From contig NZ_AP022619.1 in NCBI RefSeq assembly GCF_010731655.1, positions 2,790,001 through 2,854,000 on the forward strand: 64,000 bases of DNA, read 5' to 3'. A program made the translations under genes and the position numbers. Each line of letters begins with the position of its first letter. Positions within the stretch are counted from its first letter, which is position 1. Below are positions 35,467 to 43,763 of the stretch, piece by piece. The notes under the pieces are model-generated. The model was given only the letters and a program-made list of their open reading frames with translations. It was not told where the DNA came from and ran no database searches. This DNA is from Mycobacterium paraseoulense (GTDB lineage Bacteria; Actinomycetota; Actinomycetes; Mycobacteriales; Mycobacteriaceae).

Positions 35467-36681
35467 TCATTGGGGGTCGAACAGCACCGGCACCGAGGTG
35501 GGCGACCGGAAGACCTGCCCGCGGATGTGCGGGTCGTCCGCGCCGGGGTCCAGCCGCAGGTTGGGCAGCCGGTCCAGTAAAAGGTTGACGGCGGTGCGCA
35601 TTTCCAGCCGCGCCAGGTGCATGCCGAGGCAGACGTGCACCCCATGCCCCCAGCCCAGGTGTCCCCTGGCCTGCCGGAAGATGTCGAACCTGTCCGGATC
35701 GGGGTAGCGGTCTTCCTGGCGGTTGGCCGAGCCCAGCATCGGCATCACCGTCGAGCCTTCCGGTATCGGCACCCCGCCGAGTTCGGTGTCGCGGGTGGCC
35801 ACCCGGGTGATGGTTAGCAGGGGCGGTTCCCACCGCACGCCCTCCTCGATGGCCTGCGGCAGCAGCGACCGGTCCGCGCGGATGGCGTCCAGCTGTGCGG
35901 GATCCGAAAGCAGGGCCAGCAGCAGGCTGCCCAACGACCGGTACGTCGTCTCCACCCCGGCGGGCAGCAGCAGGCGCAGGAAGGAGTAGATCTCCTCGTC
36001 TGCGAGCTTCTCTCCGTCGATCTCCGCCTCCGCCAGCGCGCTGATCAGATCATCCTTGGGTTCGGCCCGGCGGGCCTGCAGGATGGGTGCGAAGTAGTCG
36101 CAGAGCGCGGCCGAGGCGGCCAGGCCGCGTTCGGGGTTGAGAATCCAACTCAGCAACGAGATCGACCACCGCTGGAACTGGGGATAGTCGTCCTGCGGCA
36201 GGCCCAGCAGGCCCGCGATGATCTGACTCGGGTAGTCGAAGGTGAATTCCTTGACCAGGTCGGCCTTTCCGTTCGCCGCGAACTTGTCGATCAGGCTGTT
36301 GCCCACCCGTCCGACAAGCTCGTCCTCCCAGCGCGCCAGCGCCTTCTGCGAGAACGCCTTTGACACCAGTGACCGCAGCCGGCCGTGCACCGGCTCGTCC
36401 ATGCCGAGCATGACCCGCTCCCCCAGCACCGGGCCGAACGCGGCGATCACGGCCGCCGACGAGAATGTCTCGTTGTCGCGCAGCATCTGCTGGGCTTCTT
36501 CGTGGCGGTAGACGATGAAGACCGGTTTGGATTCCTCGTGCGGCATCCCGGAGACGTCCAGTCGCTGGACGGGCTCCTCGCGCCGCAGCCGCGCCAGTTC
36601 CGTGTAGGGGTCGCGCACGTCGCCGGAGACCGCATCGTCGAAGGCGCCGAAATCCTCCAGGTCGTCGAAAAGCTGTTCCAC
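35467..36681 (-). CDS. Cytochrome P450
   Basis: This 404-residue soluble class I P450 has the I-helix LLPAGVETTYRS (oxygen-activating acid-Thr pair replaced by E-T-T), the K-helix EEGVRWEPP (ExxR) and the heme loop GWGHGVHVCLGMHLAR with proximal Cys351. The first aromatic of the heme loop is Trp instead of the usual Phe. No ferredoxin or ferredoxin reductase gene is adjacent, so redox partners come from elsewhere. The ATG is 2 bp downstream of the SDR stop, so the gene is co-translated in the operon starting at 39928. I infer hydroxylation of a hydrophobic catabolic substrate. Confidence 0.93.
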   Translation of the reverse strand: MEQLFDDLEDFGAFDDAVSGDVRDPYTELARLRREEPVQRLDVSGMPHEESKPVFIVYRHEEAQQMLRDNETFSSAAVIAAFGPVLGERVMLGMDEPVHGRLRSLVSKAFSQKALARWEDELVGRVGNSLIDKFAANGKADLVKEFTFDYPSQIIAGLLGLPQDDYPQFQRWSISLLSWILNPERGLAASAALCDYFAPILQARRAEPKDDLISALAEAEIDGEKLADEEIYSFLRLLLPAGVETTYRSLGSLLLALLSDPAQLDAIRADRSLLPQAIEEGVRWEPPLLTITRVATRDTELGGVPIPEGSTVMPMLGSANRQEDRYPDPDRFDIFRQARGHLGWGHGVHVCLGMHLARLEMRTAVNLLLDRLPNLRLDPGADDPHIRGQVFRSPTSVPVLFDPQ

Positions 36682-36683
36682 TG

Positions 36684-37673
36684 TTACCCCTCATTTCCCT
36701 TGCGGCGCTTGGCCGCCAGCGCGGCCAAGCGTTGCAACACCGGCTGCGGCAGAACGCGCGCCGCGAATACCATCGCCCGTTGGCCCGCTGTCAGCGGCCA
36801 CGCCCCGTCCCGCATCGAACCCTGCCTGGGTATGCCCAGCACGACCCGCGACACGTGATGCATGCCGGAAGCCGGCAGGATCCTGTTGGCGGCCAGCAAC
36901 ATCGACGCGTCCGGCCCGACGCCGCGGCGGCGGAAGGGCGCTCGGTCATCCAGCGCCTCGAGCAGGCCGTCGGTGAACTTCTCGGGTCGCCGGGCCAGTT
37001 TCATCGCGGCCCTGCCCCGGCTGTTCATCGTGTTGTGCAGCCGGGCGTACGGGCCGCCGAAGTCGCGATTGTCGGTGGTGCCCGCGTCGGTGATGATCTC
37101 GGTGTCGTACGTGCCCGCCACCAACACGGTGACACCCAAACCGAAGGGCGCGATCTCGCACGCCATGGCCTCACCCCACCGCTCCAACGCGCCCTTGGCC
37201 GCCGAGTACGGCGCGGTGGCCGGCTGGCCGCGCACGCCGGCCGCGCTGGAAACCAGGACGATGCGCCCCCCGCCGGCCGCCCGCATCGATGGCAGCAATG
37301 CCTGGGTGAGCGCAACGGGGCCCATGACAGTGGTTTGGAACATCCTCTGCCACAACGCCATATCGGTCTCCTCCACCATTCCGGCGGCGGAGATGCCGGC
37401 GTTGTGCACCACCGCGTAGGGAGCGCCGACGGCCTCCTCGATCGCCTTGGCCGCCGCGGAGATCGACGCGGGGTCCAGCAGATCGAGCTGCACGCCGACC
37501 AGCCGATCGTCGTCCTGGTGGGCACCCGTGGCCTCCCGAAGCAGCGGGAGCCCGCCGTCGGGCGTCCGCATGGCCGCGACCACGCGCCAGCCTTCGCGGT
37601 ACAGGCGCACCGCCGACGCGAACCCCAGACCTCGGGACGCGCCGGTCAGGACGACGCTGCGCGGCTCAGCCAT
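36684..37673 (-). CDS. Short-chain dehydrogenase/reductase
   Basis: This 329-residue classical SDR has the NADP-type motif VVLTGASRGLGFASAVRLYREG with an arginine after strand 2 (VVAAMRTPDG), HNAGISAAG, and catalytic Ser-Tyr-Lys in IVLVSSAAGVRGQPATAPYSAAK. An extra C-terminal stretch of about 80 residues (from LEALDDRAPFRRRGVG to the end) contains a hydrophobic end that may attach to membrane, as in retinol/steroid dehydrogenase-like SDRs. The start at 37673 overlaps the AveC-like gene by 8 bp. It is followed by the P450 with a 2-bp gap. Confidence 0.88.
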   Translation of the reverse strand: MAEPRSVVLTGASRGLGFASAVRLYREGWRVVAAMRTPDGGLPLLREATGAHQDDDRLVGVQLDLLDPASISAAAKAIEEAVGAPYAVVHNAGISAAGMVEETDMALWQRMFQTTVMGPVALTQALLPSMRAAGGGRIVLVSSAAGVRGQPATAPYSAAKGALERWGEAMACEIAPFGLGVTVLVAGTYDTEIITDAGTTDNRDFGGPYARLHNTMNSRGRAAMKLARRPEKFTDGLLEALDDRAPFRRRGVGPDASMLLAANRILPASGMHHVSRVVLGIPRQGSMRDGAWPLTAGQRAMVFAARVLPQPVLQRLAALAAKRRKGNEG

Positions 37674-38808
37674 GCGCGCTCGGGGTTGCGCAGGCGCCCA
37701 CGCCCGGCGGCGGGGGATCGACATGGGGTCGCCCATTGGGCTCCCCGCTTGCCCAGGTCGACCAGATGCCGACCGAGTACGGACCTTGCGCACCAGCCTT
37801 CTCGTAATAGCCTTGCGGGTCATACACTTTCGCCTCGGGGTACGGCCACGGGCACGCGACGGAGGTGGCCGCGTGGCTGACCTTGATGATCCAGAACCAC
37901 GCCCCGTAGGCGAAGTAGGACACGTTGATGATGGCGAACATCACCAGGAACGTGCCGAGCACCGGACGCGTCGGGAAGATCTTGGCCTTCGCGGCCAGCT
38001 TCTCCGCCACCGATTTACCGGTGTCGTCGCGGTAGCAGAGGATTGCCGCCGGCACCATCACGAAGGTCACCGAGAACGACTCCCAGATCAGCGGGAACTG
38101 GAACGTCGTGCCGGTGAACACCGAGCCCCACGGGATCACCTGGGAGTAGATGTACATGCCCATGTGGACGAGCTGAATCTCCAGCCAGGCGTCGAAGACG
38201 AAGCCGATCACACATGTCAGCAGGCCCAGGCTGATCAGCGGGTGGCGCGACACGAACGCCGTCGGACCGTACTTGGCCTGCAGTTTGCGCAGGATCCAGA
38301 TCGCCGGGAAGTAGGGTCCGAAATAGAAAGTGACGTACCCGAAGACGACGAACGGCTCGACGGTGGGCGATAGTGACACCAGCGGCCAGGACTCCGGCCA
38401 GTGGATGAGGTCGGGGTTGTACACGGCGAACGGGGCCCAGTTCATGATCGGGTCCTGCCACACGATCAGAGTGGTGCACAGGAACATCAGCATCACCGGG
38501 CTGCCCGGATTGCGGCGCCAGCCCCTGACGAACACCGCGAGCAGGACGAGCAGCATGATGACGGTGGAGATGTGCAGGAAGGTGATGTAGTCCAGTCCGA
38601 AGATGAACCGCACCGGACGGGGCCGCCCCTGCACATTCGGGTTGGCGACTCGCGGGTCGAGGGCGACGCGGCAATTCGCGATGAAGAAGAGCGCGAACGC
38701 CGCCAGCGCGGCCCCGGCGATCCAGCCGCCCCAGCCGCGCTTCTCGGTATGCCGTGGCGACGCGGATTGCTCCTGCGCCACCGGCGATTCGGATTGGTCG
38801 GTGCTCAT
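37666..38808 (-). CDS. AveC-like (spirocyclase AveC family) membrane protein
   Basis: This 380-residue polytopic protein has about seven hydrophobic segments and a hydrophilic N-terminal 25 residues. The segments WQDPIMNWAPFAVYNPDLIHWPESWP and FDAWLEIQLVHMGMYIYSQVIP match what I remember of the AveC family. AveC in avermectin synthesis is a membrane spirocyclase/dehydratase. Numerous mycobacterial homologues exist with unknown substrates. Conserved histidine, aspartate and glutamate residues in membrane-proximal positions could be catalytic. I chose the ATG at 38808, 7 bp after the preceding gene, over 38862. It sits between a binding protein and an SDR-P450 pair in one operon. Confidence 0.78.
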   Translation of the reverse strand: MSTDQSESPVAQEQSASPRHTEKRGWGGWIAGAALAAFALFFIANCRVALDPRVANPNVQGRPRPVRFIFGLDYITFLHISTVIMLLVLLAVFVRGWRRNPGSPVMLMFLCTTLIVWQDPIMNWAPFAVYNPDLIHWPESWPLVSLSPTVEPFVVFGYVTFYFGPYFPAIWILRKLQAKYGPTAFVSRHPLISLGLLTCVIGFVFDAWLEIQLVHMGMYIYSQVIPWGSVFTGTTFQFPLIWESFSVTFVMVPAAILCYRDDTGKSVAEKLAAKAKIFPTRPVLGTFLVMFAIINVSYFAYGAWFWIIKVSHAATSVACPWPYPEAKVYDPQGYYEKAGAQGPYSVGIWSTWASGEPNGRPHVDPPPPGVGACATPSAHG

Positions 38809-38815
38809 GTCAGCC

Positions 38816-39928
38816 TCACTCTCCGAAGCGATCGACCAGGTGGGAGTTGGTGCCGTCGGCATCCAGGGTCCGGGCCACCAGATAGCCGGCGCCCATCCAC
38901 GCGCGGCGAGTCCATTTCCCGAAGGAGACGCGGGTGCCCGGCGAGCCCGAGGCGGCGGGCATCATCTTCACCCGCTCCAGCGCTTCCTTGACGCCGCGCG
39001 GGCTGAGCGGGTGAGCGTCGGCGAACGCGCGGACGAGGGTGGCGGCCACGTCGTGGTTGACCACCACCACGCAATATTCGGGACGGCTGCCATCGTATTT
39101 CGTTGCGTAACGGTCGAGGAATTCCTGACCGAGCCGGTTCGCCTCGTCGTACTGATCGACCCCGACCCACCCCATGAACGCATTCCACATGATCGGGTTC
39201 ACCCAGGCGTTCTGGAAAGCCGTGGTGGTGAATCGCGGTGGATCCCAATTCACGGCTTCCAGCGCGGGGTTGATGAAGACGATGCCGAAGCCGAAACCCA
39301 GATGCACGATCGCCTGAGACTTGGCTTCGTGCAGCGCGCGGACGGCATCGTTGATGTCCTGCGCGGTCTGGGCGATAGGCGCTTCCGCGACGATGCGAAT
39401 CCCGTTGCGCCGGCATGCGCTTCGCAGGTTCTTCAGGTAGCTCTCGCCGATCAGGTTCTGCTCCACGAGGACTCCGATTTCGGAGAATCCGCGTTTGGCG
39501 ACGAGGTCGGCGATGAAGATCGGCTCGTCGGTCATCGAGCCCTGCGGGAAGGCGAAGGTCCACTCGCCCAGCCAGTCATCCGTGCCGGTGACGCTGATCG
39601 CCGGCACCTTGAACCGCTCCTCGATCGCCTCGCGGGTGGGCACGCAGTTGTCGGTGATGTGCGGTCCGAACACCACCAGGCAGCCCTCGTCGACAAGCTC
39701 GCCGAACGCGTCGATGACGGCCTTGACCGAACCTTTGGGTAGACCCTCCACCTCGCGGTAAATCATTTGCACCGGACGATCGAGCAGGCCCTGTTCGACG
39801 GCCTCTTCGAAGATCAGGTCGAAGCACCGCGTGAAACTCGCCATCAGTTCTTCGGGGAATCCCGGTGGCAGCGTGAAGTCCATCAGGTAGCCGACCTTGA
39901 TCGGCTCAGCGCTGCTTTCGTAGGACAT
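38816..39928 (-). CDS. Substrate-binding-fold protein (amide/branched-chain type) lacking a signal peptide
   Basis: This 370-residue type I periplasmic-binding-fold protein (Peripla_BP_6/LivJ-AmiC type) begins MSYESSAEPIKVGYLMDFTL. There is no signal peptide or lipobox before the first beta strand. Later segments LVVFGPHITDNCVPTREAIEE and IPAISVTGTDDWLGEW-type sequence belong to the fold. Without export it cannot serve a transporter in the usual way, and no ABC permease or ATPase is near. It may be a cytoplasmic ligand sensor like AmiC, or may bind an intermediate. GGAGG lies 5 nt upstream of the ATG. It is first in the five-gene operon. Confidence 0.82.
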   Translation of the reverse strand: MSYESSAEPIKVGYLMDFTLPPGFPEELMASFTRCFDLIFEEAVEQGLLDRPVQMIYREVEGLPKGSVKAVIDAFGELVDEGCLVVFGPHITDNCVPTREAIEERFKVPAISVTGTDDWLGEWTFAFPQGSMTDEPIFIADLVAKRGFSEIGVLVEQNLIGESYLKNLRSACRRNGIRIVAEAPIAQTAQDINDAVRALHEAKSQAIVHLGFGFGIVFINPALEAVNWDPPRFTTTAFQNAWVNPIMWNAFMGWVGVDQYDEANRLGQEFLDRYATKYDGSRPEYCVVVVNHDVAATLVRAFADAHPLSPRGVKEALERVKMMPAASGSPGTRVSFGKWTRRAWMGAGYLVARTLDADGTNSHLVDRFGE

Positions 39929-39971
39929 CTGACCTCCCGGGTGACGAACTCACACGCGTCGATCGAGCACA

Positions 39972-39986
39972 AACCTAATTTTTGTT
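39972..39986. promoter_or_regulatory. Cluster dyad site A, upstream of the binding-protein operon
   Basis: AACCTAATTTTTGTT on the plus strand matches 12 of 15 positions of site D (AACCAAATCTTTGTT). It lies 44 bp upstream of the ATG at 39928 in the 90-bp gap after the AAA gene. I could not pair it with clear -35/-10 hexamers, so it is weaker evidence than sites B, C and E. Confidence 0.45.
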
Positions 39987-40018
39987 CAGACCCTAGCGGG
40001 GGGCGTATGCAGCGTCAA

Positions 40019-40873
40019 TCATTCGGCCGCTCCGCCCAGATAGATCTCGATCATCTCGCCCAGGGCCCTGCCCACCGCCATGTCGTCGGTCAGCGGCCCC
40101 GCGATCGCGGCCCGGGCCGCCTCGCGCATGGTGAGCCCCTCCGCTACCAGCCTGCCCGCGGCGATCAGCACGCGGGTCGACGCGACCTCGCGCAGCCCGC
40201 CGGTTTCCAGCCGGCGGATGGCCTGCCCTAAGCGCACCAGTTCCGCGGCGGTGGCACCGTCCACGCCGGCCTCGTGCGCGACGATCCCCTCTTCGACATC
40301 GGCTGCGGGAAAACCGAATTCGATGGCGACCATCCGCTGCCGGGTCGAATCCTTGAGGTCTTTCAGCACGCTCTGGTAGCCGGGGTTGTAGGACACCACC
40401 AGGCCGAAGCCGGGCGCCGCGTCCAGCGTGACACCGAGCCGCTCGATCGGCAGCTGCCGCCGGTGATCGGCGAGCGGGTGCAGGACCACGGTGGTGTCCT
40501 GGCGGGCCTCCACCACCTCGTCGAGGTAGCAGATCGCCCCTTCGCGCACGGCGCGCGTCAGCGGCCCGTCCACCCACACGGTTTCGTCGCCCTGCAGTAG
40601 GTACCGGCCGACCAGGTCGGCGGTGGTGAGGTCGTCATGGCAGGCGACCGTGATGAGCGGCCGGCCGAGATCGTGGGCCATGGCCTCGACGAATCGGGTC
40701 TTGCCACACCCCGTGGGCCCCTTCAGGACGAGGGCCAGACCCTGGCGGTACGCCGCCTTGAAAATGGCTTCCTCGCCGCCGATCGCCCGGTAGTAGGGAC
40801 GCGACCCCTCAGCCCCGGGCATCGCGCCGTTCCGGTGCACCAGCCCGGACTCGTTGGCCATCGCTTCTGTCAT
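40019..40873 (-). CDS. MoxR-type AAA ATPase (CbbQ/NorQ/GvpN subfamily)
   Basis: This 284-residue ATPase of the AAA+ MoxR clade has Walker A GPTGCGKT (residues 52-59), Walker B AICYLDEV (about 111-118) and sensor 1 [30 protein letters not shown] is typical of CbbQ/NorQ. These ATPases form hexamers that work with a VWA partner to activate a metalloenzyme, such as Rubisco (CbbQ/CbbO) or nitric oxide reductase (NorQ/NorD). The partner gene lies 86 bp upstream on the same strand. No Rubisco or NOR is in the window, so the client is unknown. It has its own dyad-containing promoter. Confidence 0.9.
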   Translation of the reverse strand: MTEAMANESGLVHRNGAMPGAEGSRPYYRAIGGEEAIFKAAYRQGLALVLKGPTGCGKTRFVEAMAHDLGRPLITVACHDDLTTADLVGRYLLQGDETVWVDGPLTRAVREGAICYLDEVVEARQDTTVVLHPLADHRRQLPIERLGVTLDAAPGFGLVVSYNPGYQSVLKDLKDSTRQRMVAIEFGFPAADVEEGIVAHEAGVDGATAAELVRLGQAIRRLETGGLREVASTRVLIAAGRLVAEGLTMREAARAAIAGPLTDDMAVGRALGEMIEIYLGGAAE

Positions 40874-40882
40874 GGTGAATGC

Positions 40883-40912
40883 ACCCTATCGCGGAACAGA
40901 TGTTTGTTTCAA
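40883..40912 (-). promoter_or_regulatory. AAA ATPase promoter with dyad site B
   Basis: On the minus strand TTGAAA (40912-40907) and TAGGGT (40888-40883) are 18 bp apart, and the ATG follows the -10 by 9 nt. Site B, AAACAAACATCTGTT (40909-40895), overlaps the -35 and the spacer. Six bases separate its GTT end from the -10, as at site C. Confidence 0.65.
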
Positions 40913-40959
40913 GCTCTCTGACGAGCGGGTTTAGGATGGGCAATTGATTCCCCCGGCGC

Positions 40960-42666
40960 TCACGACACCCGGCGCCGGACCTCGGCCGAGCGCAGCGCGG
41001 ACCGGAACAGCGGGCCGATCACGCCGGCGAGTTGGTCCGGGCGCGCGATCGTGGCATGCGCGGCGCTACCGAACACCCGGCGCAACGACTGCACGTCGGT
41101 ACCCGCGCCGACGGTCAGGCATACGCAGCCGGTGCCGCGGCGGCGGGCCTCGGTCAAGGCGCGGCGCGCATCGGCGGCACCGTAGGCCCGCTCGTAGCCG
41201 TGGTCGTAGGCCAGTCCATCGGACAGCACCACCAGCAGCCGCCGCGAAGTCCCGCCGCGCGCCTCCAGCACCGCCGACCCGTGCCGGATGGCCGCGCCCA
41301 GGCGCGAATACGCGCCCGGCTCAAGGCTGTTGAGCCGTCGCATGACTCGGGCGTCGAGGTGATCGTCGAACCGCTTGACCGGCATCATGTGCACCGCGCG
41401 CCGGCCCTGCGAGCAATAGGCGTAGAGCGCGACCCGGTCACCCAGGTCGTGCAGCGCGATGGTGAGGTTGGCGGCCGCCGTGCGCTGTTGCTCGTGCACC
41501 GTGCGCCCGACCGTGCCGGGCTCGGCGGCCGACCCCGACACATCGAGCAGAAGGAGCACCGACAGATCTCGCCGGCGCCGCAGGCTGTCGAGATACACCG
41601 CCTCGTCGGGCACCGACCCCGCCAGCACCTCGACGCGGGCCTCGACCGCCGCGTCGATGTCGATGTCGTCGCCCTGTGTCTGCCGGTGGCGGCGGTGCAG
41701 GCCCATCCCGAGCCGGGACAGCGGGCGGCGCACGCTGATCGCGGCTTCGATCGCGTGCGTCGCCGACGGTTTGATCTCCACCTCCACCTCGCGCACGGTG
41801 CACCACGCGGGCCGGTACATCTTTCGCCCGCCGTCCCATTCCGGGTAGGTGACGCCGTCCGCGGACGTCGGCTGGTCCTCGCCGTCCTCGCTCGACGTGG
41901 CGGCCAGCGACGTCACCGCATGCAATCCGCGCTGGGCGGAGTTGGTCCGATGCGTCGGGGTGTCCGCACCGGGCGGTCCCCCACCGCTCCCGGTCTTGCG
42001 CGCCGACGAGAGCATCTTCTTCAGCCACTTGCCGATGAAACCGCCGCCGCCCACCGGGCTGGTGAACATGTCTGGATCGTCCGAATCGTCGGTCTCGCCG
42101 TCGTCGAGTTCCTCCAGGTCGTTGGTGCCCTGGCGCCTCGGTACGTGTCGGGGGTCTTCCTTGTCCTGCTGGTCGGCGGCCCGGGCGCAGGCGGCCAGCA
42201 CCTTCGCCGCGCGGATGACACCGAATTCGGGTGCCGCATCGCCGATCGGCGTCCGCCCGTTGGCGATTCGCAGCGAAGCCGCGGGCGAATCGCTGCGCCG
42301 CGCGGTGGCGGGGTCGGCCAGCGACGCCAGAACACCGGGCAGCAGGTCGGCGTTGGCGGTGAGCGCACGGTGACCTTCCACCGCCAGGTAACGCTTGGCC
42401 ACCCGGGGGCGGCGCAGCAGGCGGCGCATCGCGTCCGGATCCAGGCTGCCGGCCGCGATCATCGACGCCTGCACGGCAACGGCTTCAAGCTGCCCGCGGG
42501 CGCCCGCACCGGCATCGATGTGGATGGTCTGGCCGTCGGTCCATGACGGTTCGCCCGGACGCACTTCGGCGACCGCCACGGCCCGGCCCGCCAGCGCGGA
42601 TGCCAGCATGCCGAGGCCGGGCAGCCGGTCACCTCGAACGTCGGTGGACACGCTCGATCTCCGCAC
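40960..42666 (-). CDS. VWA-domain protein (CbbO/NorD-like)
   Basis: This protein of about 568 residues has a helical N-terminal region, an acidic linker (LEELDDGETDDSDDPDMF) and a C-terminal von Willebrand A domain. The metal-binding MIDAS motif is intact in LLLLDVSGSAAEPG, and VVLSDGLAYDHGYE carries the later aspartate. CbbO and NorD proteins use this domain to dock on the metalloenzyme that the AAA partner remodels. I chose the GTG at 42666, which has CGGAG about 7 nt upstream. The open frame up to 42726 would cover the divergent SDR promoter; a GTG at 42651 is another option. Confidence 0.85.
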   Translation of the reverse strand: MRRSSVSTDVRGDRLPGLGMLASALAGRAVAVAEVRPGEPSWTDGQTIHIDAGAGARGQLEAVAVQASMIAAGSLDPDAMRRLLRRPRVAKRYLAVEGHRALTANADLLPGVLASLADPATARRSDSPAASLRIANGRTPIGDAAPEFGVIRAAKVLAACARAADQQDKEDPRHVPRRQGTNDLEELDDGETDDSDDPDMFTSPVGGGGFIGKWLKKMLSSARKTGSGGGPPGADTPTHRTNSAQRGLHAVTSLAATSSEDGEDQPTSADGVTYPEWDGGRKMYRPAWCTVREVEVEIKPSATHAIEAAISVRRPLSRLGMGLHRRHRQTQGDDIDIDAAVEARVEVLAGSVPDEAVYLDSLRRRRDLSVLLLLDVSGSAAEPGTVGRTVHEQQRTAAANLTIALHDLGDRVALYAYCSQGRRAVHMMPVKRFDDHLDARVMRRLNSLEPGAYSRLGAAIRHGSAVLEARGGTSRRLLVVLSDGLAYDHGYERAYGAADARRALTEARRRGTGCVCLTVGAGTDVQSLRRVFGSAAHATIARPDQLAGVIGPLFRSALRSAEVRRRVS

Positions 42667-42678
42667 GCCTGGACTCCG

Positions 42679-42707
42679 TTGACCAAATATCTGTTCCACC
42701 GTAGAGT
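42679..42707 (+). promoter_or_regulatory. SDR promoter with dyad site C; divergent VWA promoter overlaps
   Basis: TTGACC (42679-42684) and TAGAGT (42702-42707) are 17 bp apart. Site C, GACCAAATATCTGTT (42681-42695), occupies the -35 and spacer. On the minus strand TACGGT (42703-42698) is a -10 for the VWA gene and overlaps the plus-strand -10 by two bases, so one operator could control both directions. Confidence 0.65.
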
Positions 42708-42742
42708 CCGGTGCCACGGCAGTCAATCAGGGCAAGGAGCAC

Positions 42743-43720
42743 ATGGTGATTGACTTCACCGGGCAGGTCGCGGTCGTCACGGGCGCGGGCCGCGGACTCG
42801 GTCGGCTGTACGCGTTGGACCTGGCGCGCCGCGGCGCCGCGGTGGTGGTCAATGACATCGGGGGCTCGATGCGCGGCGAGGGCACGGACTCCCGCGTCGC
42901 CGACGACGTGGTCGACCAGATCAAGAGGGCCGGTGGCACCGCGATCGCCTCCTACGACTCCGTCGACAGCCCAGCGGGCGGCCAGGCGATCATCGACGCG
43001 GCCGTCGAGGCGTTCGGGCGGCTGGACGCGGTCATCAGCAACGCCGGCATTTTCGGCACCGTCGCCTTCGAGGACCTCTCACTTGACGACTGGGCCCGGA
43101 TGCTGCGGGTGCATCTCGACGGCGGTTTCTATCTGTCCCAGCCCGCGTACCGCGTGATGAGGAACAACGGGGGCGGCCGGTTCGTGTTCATCTCGTCGTC
43201 CGCCGGGATCTTCGGTCAGCCGATGGAGGCCCACTACGCGGCGGCGAAGGCGGGCCTGGTCGGGTTGACGAACGTGATCGCGATCGAGGGCGAGGCGCAC
43301 GGCATCGTCGCGAACTCCGTTATGCCGACCGGCTTCTCACGCATGGTGACCGAGACCGTCGGCGACGAGAAGTTCCTCGCCGAATCCGGATTCATGCAGG
43401 CCATCAGGCCAGAGCTCGTGGTGCCGCTGGTGACCTTCCTGGCCAGCAGCGCGTGCACGTTCACCCACCGCAATTATTCGGCCGCCGCCGGCCGCTACGC
43501 GCGCGTGTTCGTCGGCCTGAGCGAGGGTTGGCTCGCGGACGCCGCGAGCCAACCGACGGCCGAAGACATCCAGGCGCACCTCGAGCAGATCTCGTCGACG
43601 GAGAAGTTCGTCGTGCCCGCGTCGATCGTGGACGAGGTGCTCGAGGTATGCGCACGACGCGGCGTGAGCGCGATGCCGGGCGAGGCCGATGTCGCCTTCC
43701 CCGAACCACGGGGGAGCTGA
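42743..43720 (+). CDS. SDR related to 3-hydroxyacyl-CoA dehydrogenases of MFE-2 type
   Basis: This 325-residue SDR has VAVVTGAGRGLGRLYALDLARRGAAVVVND, with an aspartate that prefers NAD. SNAGIFG and the catalytic set ISSSAGIFGQPMEAHYAAAK follow. The GGSMRGEGTD loop after the first beta-alpha pair is a mark of the peroxisomal multifunctional enzyme type 2 dehydrogenases (HSD17B4-like). The C-terminal 60 residues extend beyond the SDR core. AAGGAG lies just before the ATG; a GTG one codon on is possible. It is followed by two acyl-CoA dehydrogenases, fitting beta-oxidation of a steroid or terpenoid side chain. Confidence 0.88.
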   Translation: MVIDFTGQVAVVTGAGRGLGRLYALDLARRGAAVVVNDIGGSMRGEGTDSRVADDVVDQIKRAGGTAIASYDSVDSPAGGQAIIDAAVEAFGRLDAVISNAGIFGTVAFEDLSLDDWARMLRVHLDGGFYLSQPAYRVMRNNGGGRFVFISSSAGIFGQPMEAHYAAAKAGLVGLTNVIAIEGEAHGIVANSVMPTGFSRMVTETVGDEKFLAESGFMQAIRPELVVPLVTFLASSACTFTHRNYSAAAGRYARVFVGLSEGWLADAASQPTAEDIQAHLEQISSTEKFVVPASIVDEVLEVCARRGVSAMPGEADVAFPEPRGS

Positions 43721-43726
43721 CCGTTA

Positions 43727-43755
43727 TTGACCGGCTATCTGCTCAAACGTAAAGT
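43727..43755 (+). promoter_or_regulatory. Acyl-CoA dehydrogenase promoter with degenerate dyad site F
   Basis: TTGACC (43727-43732) and TAAAGT (43750-43755) are 17 bp apart, 8 nt before the GTG start. The spacer begins GGCTATCTGCTC, which resembles site C (AAATATCTGTTC) in the same register. Site F covers 43729-43743. Confidence 0.5.
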
Positions 43756-43763
43756 CCCGACAA

